From positions 23,316,991 through 23,380,990 of the forward strand of contig CP136061.1 in assembly GCA_032622095.1 (NCBI GenBank): a stretch of DNA of 64,000 nucleotides, given 5' to 3'. The notes below the pieces were generated by a model. The model was not told the origin of the DNA. It worked only from the letters and a program-made list of their open reading frames with translations, and made no database searches. Source of the DNA: Siphonodentalium dalli. Taxonomy: Eukaryota; Mollusca; Scaphopoda; Gadilida; Siphonodentaliidae. Below, one piece after another: positions 51,111 through 62,943 of this stretch. The position numbers were made by a program, and so were the translations under genes. Position 1 is the stretch's first letter; every line of letters starts with the position of its first letter.

Positions 51111-53244
51111 TGATTTATGACTTTTTCGAAGGATAAGTGGCTCTAACCCAGAGATTCATGAATACAACGCAGGGATTTATGACTTTTTCGAAGGATTTAT
51201 GGCTCTAACCCAGAGATTCATGAATACAACGCAAGGATTTATGACTTTTTCGAAGGATTTATGGCTCAAACCCCGAGATTCATGACTACAACTCAGGGAT
51301 TTATGACTTTTTTGAAGGATTTATGGTTCTAACCCAGAGATTCACGAATAGAACTCAGGGATTTATGACTTTTTCGAAGGATTTATGGTTCTAACCCAGA
51401 GATTCATGAATAGAACTCAGGGATTTATGACTTTTTCGAAGGATTTATGGTTCTAACCCAGAGATTCATGAATAGAACTCAGGGATTTATGACTTTTTCG
51501 AAGGATTTATGGCTTTAACCCCGAGATTCATGACTACAACTCAGGGATTTATGACTTTTTCGAAGGATTTATGGTTCTAACCCAGAGATTCATGAATAGA
51601 ACTCAGGGATTTATGACTTTTTCGAAGGATTTATGGCTTTAACCCCGAGATTCATGACTACAACTCAGGGATTTATGACTTTTTCGAAGGATTTATGGTT
51701 CTAACCCAGAGATTCATGAATACAACTCAGGGATTTATGACTTTTTCGAAGGATTTGTGGCTCTAACCCAGAGATTCATGATTACAACTCAGGGATTTAT
51801 GACTTTTTCGAAGGATTTGTGACTCTAACCCAGAGATTCATGAATACAACGCAAGGATTTATGACCTTTTCGAAGGATTTATGGCTCTAACCCCAAGATT
51901 CATGACTACAACTCAGGGATTTATGACTTTTTCGAAGGATTTATGGTTCTAACCCAGAGATTCATGAATAGAACTCAGGGATTTATGACTTTTTCGAAGG
52001 ATTTATGGTTCTAACCCAGAGATTCATGAATAGAACTCAGGGATTTATGACTTTTTCGAAGGATTTATGGTTCTAACCCAGAGATTCATGAATAGAACTC
52101 AGGGATTTATGACTTTTTCGAAGGATTTATGGCTTTAACCCCGAGATTCATGACTACAACTCAGGAATTTATGACTTTTTCGAAGGATTTATGGTTCTAA
52201 CCCAGAGATTCATGAATACAACTCAGGGATTTATGACTTTTTCGAAGGATTTGTGGCTCTAACCCAGAGATTCATGATTACAACTCAGGGATTTATGACT
52301 TTTTCGAAGGATTTGTGGCTCTAACCCAGAGATTCATGAATACAACGCAAGGATTTATGACCTTTTCGAAGGATTTATGGCTCTAACCCCAAGATTCATG
52401 ACTACAACTCAGGGATTTATGACTTTTTCGAAGGATTTATGGTTCTAACCCAGAGATTCATGACTACAACTCAGGGATTTATGACTTTTTCGAAGGATTT
52501 ATGGTTATAACCCAGAGATTCATGAATACAACTCAGGGATTTATGACTTTTTCGAAGGATTTATGGTTCTAACCCAGAGATTCATGAATACAACTCAGGG
52601 ATTTATGACTTTTTCGAAGGATTTGTGGCTCTAACCCAGAGATTCATGATTACAACTCAGGGATTTATGACTTTTTCGAAGGATTTGTGGCTCTAACCCA
52701 GAGATACATGAATACAACGCAAGGATTTATGACCTTTTCGAAGGATTTATGGCTCTAACCCCAAGATTCATGACTACAACTCAGGGATTTATGACTTTTT
52801 CGAAGGATTTATGGTTCTAACCCAGAGATTCATGAATAGAACTCAGGGATTTATGACTTTTTCGAAGGATTTATGGTTCTAACCCAGAGATTCATGAATA
52901 GAACTCAGGGATTTATGACTTTTTCGAAGGATTTATGGTTCTAACCCAGAGATTCATGAATAGAACTCAGGGATTTATGACTTTTTCGAAGGATTTATGG
53001 CTTTAACCCCGAGATTCATGACTACAACTCAGGGATTTATGACTTTTTCGAAGGATTTATGGTTCTAACCCAGAGATTCATGAATACAACTCAGGGATTT
53101 ATGACTTTTTCGAAGGATTTATGGTTCTAACCCAGAGATTCAAGAATACAACTCAGGGATTTATGACTTTTTCGAAGGATTTGTGGCTCTAACCCAGAGA
53201 TTCATGATTACAACTCAGGGATTTATGACTTTTTCGAAGGATTT
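49588..53244 (+). repeat. 4,523-bp tandem duplication, copy 2 (two monomers longer)
   Basis: The offset changes from 4,523 to 4,647 bp inside this copy. Two monomers (a G and a T) are inserted near 51575-51700 relative to copy 1. Private changes are GGATGTATGG near 49586, GGATAAGTGG near 51133 and GGTTATAACC near 52505. The right part runs into copy B of the large duplication; CAAGAATAC at 53141 already belongs to that lineage. Confidence 0.87.
50925..51110 (+). repeat. diverged M/N monomer trio, copy 7
   Basis: CTAACACAGGG lineage, with ACACAG at 50960, exactly 4,523 bp after copy 6. Shares GACGTTTTCG with copy 6. Confidence 0.88.
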
Positions 53245-56200
53245 GTGGCTCTAACCCAGAGATTCATGAATACAACTCAGGGATTTATGACTTTTCGAAG
53301 GATTTATGGCTCAAACCCCGAGATTCATGACTACAACTCAGGGATTTATGACTTTTTCGAAGGATTTATGGTTCTAACCCAGAGATTCACGAATAGAACT
53401 CAGGGATTTATGACTTTTTCGAAGGATTTATGGTTCTAACCCAGAGATTCATGAATAGAACTCAGGGATTTATGACTTTTTCGAAGGATTTATGGTTCTA
53501 ACCCAGAGATTCATGAATAGAACTCAGGGATTTATGACTTTTTCGAAGGATTTATGGCTTTAACCCCGAGATTCATGACTACAACTCAGGGATTTATGAC
53601 TTTTTCGAAGGATTTATGGTTCTAACCCAGAGATTCATGAATACAACTCAGGGATTTATGACTTTTTCGATTGATTTATGGTTCTAACCCAGAGATTCAT
53701 GAATACAACTCAGGGATTTATGACTTTTTCGAAGGATTTGTAGCTCTAACCCAGAGATTCATGATTACAACTCAGAGATTTATGACTTTTTCGAAGGATT
53801 TGTGACTCTAACCCAGAGATTCATGAATACAACTCAGGGATTTATGACTTTTTCGAAGGATTTGTGGCTCTAACCCAGAGATTCATGATTACAACTCAGG
53901 GATTTATGACTTTTTCGAAGGATTTGTGGCTCTAACCCAGAGATTCATGAATACAACTCAGGAATTTATGACTTTTTCGAAGGATTTGTGGCTCTAACCC
54001 AGAGATTCGTGAATACAACGCAAGGATTTATGACCTTTTCGAAGGATTTATGGCTCTAACCCCGAGATTCATGACTACAACTCAGGGATTTATGACTTTT
54101 TCGAAGGATTTATGGTTCTAACCCAGAGATTCATGAATAGAACTCAGGGATTTATGACTTTTTCGAAGGATTTATGGTTCTAACCCAGAGATTCATGAAT
54201 AGAACTCAGGGATTTATGACTTTTTCGAAGGATTTATGGTTCTAACCCAGAGATTCATGAATAGAACTCAGGGATTTATGACTTTTTCGAAGGATTTATG
54301 GCTTTAACCCCGAGATTCATGACTACAACTCAGGGATTTATGACTTTTTCGAAGGATTTATGGTTCTAACCCAGAGATTCATGAATACAACTCAGGGATT
54401 TATGACTTTTTCGAAGGATTTGTGGCTCTAACCCAGAGATTCATGAATACAACGCAGGGATTTATGACTTTTTCGAAGGATTTATGGCTCTAACCCAGAG
54501 ATTCATGAATACAACGCAAGGATTTATGACTTTTTCGAAGGATTTATGGCTCAAACCCCGAGATTCATGACTACAACTCAGGGATTTATGACTTTTTTGA
54601 AGGATTTATGGTTCTAACCCAGAGATTCACGAATAGAACTCAGGGATTTATGACTTTTTCGAAGGATTTATGGTTCTAACAGATTCATGAATAGAACTCA
54701 GGGATTTATGACTTTTTCGAAGGATTTATGGTTCTAACCCAGAGATTCATGAATAGAACTCAGGGATTTATGACTTTTTCGAAGGATTTATTGCTTTAAC
54801 CCCGAGATTCATGACTACAACTCAGGGATTTATGACTTTTTCGAAGGATTTATGGTTCTAACCCAGAGATTCATGAATACAACTCAGGGATTTATGACTT
54901 TTTCGAAGGATTTGTGGCTCTAATCCAGAGATTCATGATTACAACTCAGGGATTTATGACTTTTTCGAAGGATTTGTGGCTCTAACCCAGAGATTCATGA
55001 ATACAACGCAAGGATTTATGACCTTTTCGAAGGATTTATGGCTCTAACCCCAAGATTCATGACTACAACTCAGGGATTTATGACTTTTTCGAAGGATTTA
55101 TGGTTCTAACCCAGAGATTCATGAATAGAACTCAGGGATTTATGACTTTTTCGAAGGATTTATGGTTCTAACCCAGAGATTCATGAATAGAACTCAGGGA
55201 TTTATGACTTTTTCGAAGGATTTATGGTTCTAACCCAGAGATTCATGAATAGAACTCAGGGATTTATGACTTTTTCGAAGGATTTATGGCTTTAACCCCG
55301 AGATTCATGACTACAACTCAGGGATTTATGACTTTTTCGAAGGATTTATGGTTCTAACCCAGAGATTCATGAATACAACTCAGGGATTTATGACTTTTTC
55401 GAAGGATTTATGGTTCTAACCCAGAGATTCATGAATACAACTCAGGGATTTATGACTTTTTCGAAGGATTTGTGGCTCTAACCCAGAGATTCATGATTAC
55501 AACTCAGGGATTTATGACTTTTTCGAAGGATTTATGGTTCTAACCCAGAGATTCATGAATAGAACTCAGGGATTTATGACTTTTTCGAAGGATTTATGGT
55601 TCTAACCCAGAGATTCACGAATAGAACTCAGGGATTTATGACTTTTTCGAAGGATTTATGGCTTTAACCCCGAGATTCATGACTACAACTCAGGGATTTA
55701 TGACTTTTTCGAAGGATTTATGGTTCTAACCCAGAGATTCATTAATACAACTCAGGGATTTATGACTTTTTCGAAGGATTTGTGGCTCTAACCCAGAGAT
55801 TCATGATTACAACTCAGGGATTTATGACTTTTTCGAAGGATTTGTGACTCTAACCCAGAGATTCATGAATACAACGCAAGGATTTATGACCTTTTCGAAG
55901 GATTTATGGCTCTAACCCCAAGATTCATGACTACAACTCAGGGATTTATGACTTTTTCGAAGGATTTATGGTTCTAACCCAGAGATTCATGAATAGAACT
56001 CAGGGATTTATGACTTTTTCGAAGGATTTATGGTTCTAACCCAGAGATTCATGAATAGAACTCAGGGATTTATGACTTTTTCGAATGATTTATGGTTCTA
56101 ACCCAGAGATTCATGAATAGAACTCAGGGATTTATGACTTTTTCGAAGGATTTATGGCTTTAAACCCCGAGATTCATGACTACAACTCAGGGATTTATGA

Positions 56201-57644
56201 CTTTTTCGAAGGATTTATGGTTCTAACCCAGAGATTCATGAATACAACTCAGGGATTTATGACTTTTTCGAAGGATTTAGGGTTCTAACCCAGAGATTCA
56301 TGAATACAACTCAGGGATTTATGACTTTTTCGAAGGATTTGTGGCTCTAACCCAGAGATTCATGATTACAACTCAGGGATTTATGACTTTTTCGAAGGAT
56401 TTGTGGCTCTAACCCAGAGATTCATGAATACAACGCAAGGATTTATGACCTTTTCGAAGGATTTATGGCTCTAACCCCAAGATTCATGACTACAACTCAG
56501 GGATTTATGACTTTTTCGAAGGATTTATGGTTCTAACCCAGAGATTCATGAATAGAACTCAGGGATTTATGACTTTTTCGAAGGATTTATGGTTCTAACC
56601 CAGAGATTCATGAATAGAACTCAGGGATTTATGACTTTTTCGAAGGATTTATGGTTCTAACCCAGAGATTCATGAATAGAACTCAGGGATTTATGACTTT
56701 TTCGAAGGATTTATGGCTTTAACCCCGAGATTCATGACTACAACTCAGGGATTTATGACTTTTTCGAAGGATTTATGGTTCTAACCCAGAGATTCATGAA
56801 TACAACTCAGGGATTTATGACTTTTTCGAAGGATTTATGGTTCTAACCCAGAGATTCATGAATAGAACTCATGGATTTATGACTTTTTCGAAGGATTTAT
56901 GGCTTTAACCCCGAGATTCATGACTACAACTCAGGGATTTATGACTTTTTCGAAGGATTTATGGTTCTAACCCAGAGATTCATGAATACAACTCAGGGAT
57001 TTATGACTTTTTCGAAGGATTTGTGGCTCTAACCCAGAGATTCATGATTACAACTCAGGGATTTATGACTTTTTCGAAGGATTTATGGTTCTAACCCAGA
57101 GATTCATGAATAGAACTCAGGGATTTATGACTTTTTCGAAGGATTTATGGTTCTAACCCAGAGATTCATGAATAGAACTCAGGGATTTATGACTTTTTCG
57201 AAGGATTTATGGCTTTAACCCCGAGATTCATAACTACAACTCAGGGATTTATGACTTTTTCGAAGGATTTATGGTTCTAACCCAGAGATTCATTAATACA
57301 ACTCAGGGATTTATGACTTTTTCGAAGGATTTGTGGCTCTAACCCAGAGATTCATGATTACAACTCAGGGATTTATGACTTTTTCGAAGGATTTGTGGCT
57401 CTAACCCAGAGATTCATGAATACAACGCAAGGATTTATGACCATTTCGAAGGATTTATGGCTCTAACCCCAAGATTCATGACTACAACTCAGGGATTTAT
57501 GACTTTTTCGAAGGATTTATGGTTCTAACCCAGAGATTCATGAATAGAACTCAGGGATTTATGACTTTTTCGAAGGATTTATGGTTCTAACCCAGAGATT
57601 CATGAATAGAACTCAGGGATTTATGACTTTTTCGAAGGATTTAT
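53142..57644 (+). repeat. large spaced duplication, copy B (right end truncated)
   Basis: Follows copy A variant by variant, including the 61-bp monomer (53281), CGATTGATTT, the 4-base deletion (54674), CGAATGATTT, CATAAC (57229) and GACCATTTC. It carries a private 1-base insertion, GCTTTAAACCCC at 56162-56164, making a 63-bp monomer. It stops inside the third G monomer after the P monomer, where copy C begins. The equivalent of copy A beyond 43,890 is therefore missing. Confidence 0.92.
54643..54700 (+). repeat. 58-bp monomer with a 4-base deletion (copy B)
   Basis: Second instance of TTCTAACAGATTCATG, at 54674, 13,753 bp after the copy-A instance. Confidence 0.9.
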
Positions 57645-59040
57645 GGTTCTAACCCAGAGATTCATGAATACAACTCAGGGATTTATGACTTTTCGAAGGA
57701 TTTATGGCTCAAACCCCGAGATTCATGACTACAACTCAGGGATTTATGACTTTTTCGAAGGATTTATGGTTCTAACCCAGAGATTCACGAATAGAACTCA
57801 GGGATTTATGACTTTTTCGAAGGATTTATGGTTCTAACCCAGAGATTCATGAATAGAACTCAGGGATTTATGACTTTTTCGAAGGATTTATGGTTCTAAC
57901 CCAGAGATTCATGAATAGAACTCAGGGATTTATGACTTTTTCGAAGGATTTATGGCTTTAACCCCGAGATTCATGACTACAACTCAGGGATTTATGACTT
58001 TTTCGAAGGATTTATGGTTCTAACCCAGAGATTCATGAATACAACTCAGGGATTTATGACTTTTTCGATTGATTTATGGTTCTAACCCAGAGATTCATGA
58101 ATACAACTCAGGGATTTATGACTTTTTCGAAGGATTTGTAGCTCTAACCCAGAGATTCATGATTACAACTCAGAGATTTATGACTTTTTCGAAGGATTTG
58201 TGACTCTAACCCAGAGATTCATGAATACAACTCAGGGATTTATGACTTTTTCGAAGGATTTGTGGCTCTAACCCAGAGATTCATGATTACAACTCAGGGA
58301 TTTATGACTTTTTCGAAGGATTTGTGGCTCTAACCCAGAGATTCATGAATACAACTCAGGAATTTATGACTTTTTCGAAGGATTTGTGGCTCTAACCCAG
58401 AGATTCGTGAATACAACGCAAGGATTTATGACCTTTTCGAAGGATTTATGGCTCTAACCCCGAGATTCATGACTACAACTCAGGGATTTATGACTTTTTC
58501 GAAGGATTTATGGTTCTAACCCAGAGATTCATGAATAGAACTCAGGGATTTATGACTTTTTCGAAGGATTTATGGTTCTAACCCAGAGATTCATGAATAG
58601 AACTCAGGGATTTATGACTTTTTCGAAGGATTTATGGTTCTAACCCAGAGATTCATGAATAGAACTCAGGGATTTATGACTTTTTCGAAGGATTTATGGC
58701 TTTAACCCCGAGATTCATGACTACAACTCAGGGATTTATGACTTTTTCGAAGGATTTATGGTTCTAACCCAGAGATTCATGAATACAACTCAGGGATTTA
58801 TGACTTTTTCGAAGGATTTGTGGCTCTAACCCAGAGATTCATGAATACAACGCAGGGATTTATGACTTTTTCGAAGGATTTATGGCTCTAACCCAGAGAT
58901 TCATGAATACAACGCAAGGATTTATGACTTTTTCGAAGGATTTATGGCTCAAACCCCGAGATTCATGACTACAACTCAGGGATTTATGACTTTTTTGAAG
59001 GATTTATGGTTCTAACCCAGAGATTCACGAATAGAACTCA

Positions 59041-59098
59041 GGGATTTATGACTTTTTCGAAGGATTTATGGTTCTAACAGATTCATGAATAGAACTCA
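59041..59098 (+). repeat. 58-bp monomer with a 4-base deletion (copy C)
   Basis: Third instance, with TTCTAACAGATTCATG at 59072, 18,151 bp after the copy-A instance. Confidence 0.9.
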
Positions 59099-62000
59099 GG
59101 GATTTATGACTTTTTCGAAGGATTTATGGTTCTAACCCAGAGATTCATGAATAGAACTCAGGGATTTATGACTTTTTCGAAGGATTTATTGCTTTAACCC
59201 CGAGATTCATGACTACAACTCAGGGATTTATGACTTTTTCGAAGGATTTATGGTTCTAACCCAGAGATTCATGAATACAACTCAGGGATTTATGACTTTT
59301 TCGAAGGATTTGTGGCTCTAATCCAGAGATTCATGATTACAACTCAGGGATTTATGACTTTTTCGAAGGATTTGTGGCTCTAACCCAGAGATTCATGAAT
59401 ACAACGCAAGGATTTATGACCTTTTCGAAGGATTTATGGCTCTAACCCCAAGATTCATGACTACAACTCAGGGATTTATGACTTTTTCGAAGGATTTATG
59501 GTTCTAACCCAGAGATTCATGAATAGAACTCAGGGATTTATGACTTTTTCGAAGGATTTATGGTTCTAACCCAGAGATTCATGAATAGAACTCAGGGATT
59601 TATGACTTTTTCGAAGGATTTATGGTTCTAACCCAGAGATTCATGAATAGAACTCAGGGATTTATGACTTTTTCGAAGGATTTATGGCTTTAACCCCGAG
59701 ATTCATGACTACAACTCAGGGATTTATGACTTTTTCGAAGGATTTATGGTTCTAACCCAGAGATTCATGAATACAACTCAGGGATTTATGACTTTTTCGA
59801 AGGATTTATGGTTCTAACCCAGAGATTCATGAATACAACTCAGGGATTTATGACTTTTTCGAAGGATTTGTGGCTCTAACCCAGAGATTCATGATTACAA
59901 CTCAGGGATTTATGACTTTTTCGAAGGATTTATGGTTCTAACCCAGAGATTCATGAATAGAACTCAGGGATTTATGACTTTTTCGAAGGATTTATGGTTC
60001 TAACCCAGAGATTCACGAATAGAACTCAGGGATTTATGACTTTTTCGAAGGATTTATGGCTTTAACCCCGAGATTCATGACTACAACTCAGGGATTTATG
60101 ACTTTTTCGAAGGATTTATGGTTCTAACCCAGAGATTCATTAATACAACTCAGGGATTTATGACTTTTTCGAAGGATTTGTGGCTCTAACCCAGAGATTC
60201 ATGATTACAACTCAGGGATTTATGACTTTTTCGAAGGATTTGTGACTCTAACCCAGAGATTCATGAATACAACGCAAGGATTTATGACCTTTTCGAAGGA
60301 TTTATGGCTCTAACCCCAAGATTCATGACTACAACTCAGGGATTTATGACTTTTTCGAAGGATTTATGGTTCTAACCCAGAGATTCATGAATAGAACTCA
60401 GGGATTTATGACTTTTTCGAAGGATTTATGGTTCTAACCCAGAGATTCATGAATAGAACTCAGGGATTTATGACTTTTTCGAATGATTTATGGTTCTAAC
60501 CCAGAGATTCATGAATAGAACTCAGGGATTTATGACTTTTTCGAAGGATTTATGGCTTTAACCCCGAGATTCATGACTACAACTCAGGGATTTATGACTT
60601 TTTCGAAGGATTTATGGTTCTAACCCAGAGATTCATGAATACAACTCAGGGATTTATGACTTTTTCGAAGGATTTAGGGTTCTAACCCAGAGATTCATGA
60701 ATACAACTCAGGGATTTATGACTTTTTCGAAGGATTTGTGGCTCTAACCCAGAGATTCATGATTACAACTCAGGGATTTATGACTTTTTCGAAGGATTTG
60801 TGGCTCTAACCCAGAGATTCATGAATACAACGCAAGGATTTATGACCTTTTCGAAGGATTTATGGCTCTAACCCCAAGATTCATGACTACAACTCAGGGA
60901 TTTATGACTTTTTCGAAGGATTTATGGTTCTAACCCAGAGATTCATGAATAGAACTCAGGGATTTATGACTTTTTCGAAGGATTTATGGTTCTAACCCAG
61001 AGATTCATGAATAGAACTCAGGGATTTATGACTTTTTCGAAGGATTTATGGTTCTAACCCAGAGATTCATGAATAGAACTCAGGGATTTATGACTTTTTC
61101 GAAGGATTTATGGCTTTAACCCCGAGATTCATGACTACAACTCAGGGATTTATGACTTTTTCGAAGGATTTATGGTTCTAACCCAGAGATTCATGAATAC
61201 AACTCAGGGATTTATGACTTTTTCGAAGGATTTATGGTTCTAACCCAGAGATTCATGAATAGAACTCATGGATTTATGACTTTTTCGAAGGATTTATGGC
61301 TTTAACCCCGAGATTCATGACTACAACTCAGGGATTTATGACTTTTTCGAAGGATTTATGGTTCTAACCCAGAGATTCATGAATACAACTCAGGGATTTA
61401 TGACTTTTTCGAAGGATTTGTGGCTCTAACCCAGAGATTCATGATTACAACTCAGGGATTTATGACTTTTTCGAAGGATTTATGGTTCTAACCCAGAGAT
61501 TCATGAATAGAACTCAGGGATTTATGACTTTTTCGAAGGATTTATGGTTCTAACCCAGAGATTCATGAATAGAACTCAGGGATTTATGACTTTTTCGAAG
61601 GATTTATGGCTTTAACCCCGAGATTCATAACTACAACTCAGGGATTTATGACTTTTTCGAAGGATTTATGGTTCTAACCCAGAGATTCATTAATACAACT
61701 CAGGGATTTATGACTTTTTCGAAGGATTTGTGGCTCTAACCCAGAGATTCATGATTACAACTCAGGGATTTATGACTTTTTCGAAGGATTTGTGGCTCTA
61801 ACCCAGAGATTCATGAATACAACGCAAGGATTTATGACCATTTCGAAGGATTTATGGCTCTAACCCCAAGATTCATGACTACAACTCAGGGATTTATGAC
61901 TTTTTCGAAGGATTTATGGTTCTAACCCAGAGATTCATGAATAGAACTCAGGGATTTATGACTTTTTCGAAGGATTTATGGTTCTAACCCAGAGATTCAT

Positions 62001-62943
62001 GAATAGAACTCAGGGATTTATGACTTTTTCGAAGGATTTATGGTTCTAACCCAGAGATTCATGAATAGAACTCAGGGATTTATGACTTTTTCGAAGGATT
62101 TATGGCTTTAACCCCGAGATTCATGACTACAACTCAGGGATTTATGACTTTTTCGAAGGATTTATGGTTCTAACCCAGAGATTCATGAATACAACTCAGG
62201 GATTTATGACTTTTTCGAAGGATTTATGGTTCTAACCCAGAGATTCATGAATACAACTCAGGGATTTATGACTTTTTCGAAGGATTTGTGGCTCTAACCC
62301 AGAGATTCATGATTACAACTCAGGGATTAATGACTTTTTCGAAGGATTTGTGGCTCTAACCCAGAGATACATGAATACAACGCAAGGATTTATGACCTTT
62401 TCGAAGGATTTATGGCTCTAACCCCAAGATTCATGACTACAACTCAGGGATTTATGACTTTTTCGAAGGATTTATGGTTCTAACCCAGAGATTCATGAAT
62501 AGAACTCAGGGATTTATGACTTTTTCGAAGGATTTATGGTTCTAACCCAGAGATTCATGAATAGAACTCAGGGATTTATGACTTTTTCGAAGGATTTATG
62601 GTTCTAACCCAGAGATTCATGAATAGAACTCAGGGATTTATGACTTTTTCGAAGGATTTATGGCTTTAACCCCGAGATTCATGACTACAACTCAGGGATT
62701 TATGACTTTTTCGAAGGATTTATGGTTCTAACCCAGAGATTCATGAATACAACTCAGGGATTTATGACTTTTTCGAAGGATTTATGGTTCTAACCCAGAG
62801 ATTCATGAATACAACTCAGGGATTTATGACTTTTTCGAAGGATTTGTGGCTCTAACCCTGAGATTCATGATTACAACTCAGGGATTTATGACTTTTTCGA
62901 AGGATTTGTGGCTCTAACCCAGAGATTCATGAATACAACTCAG

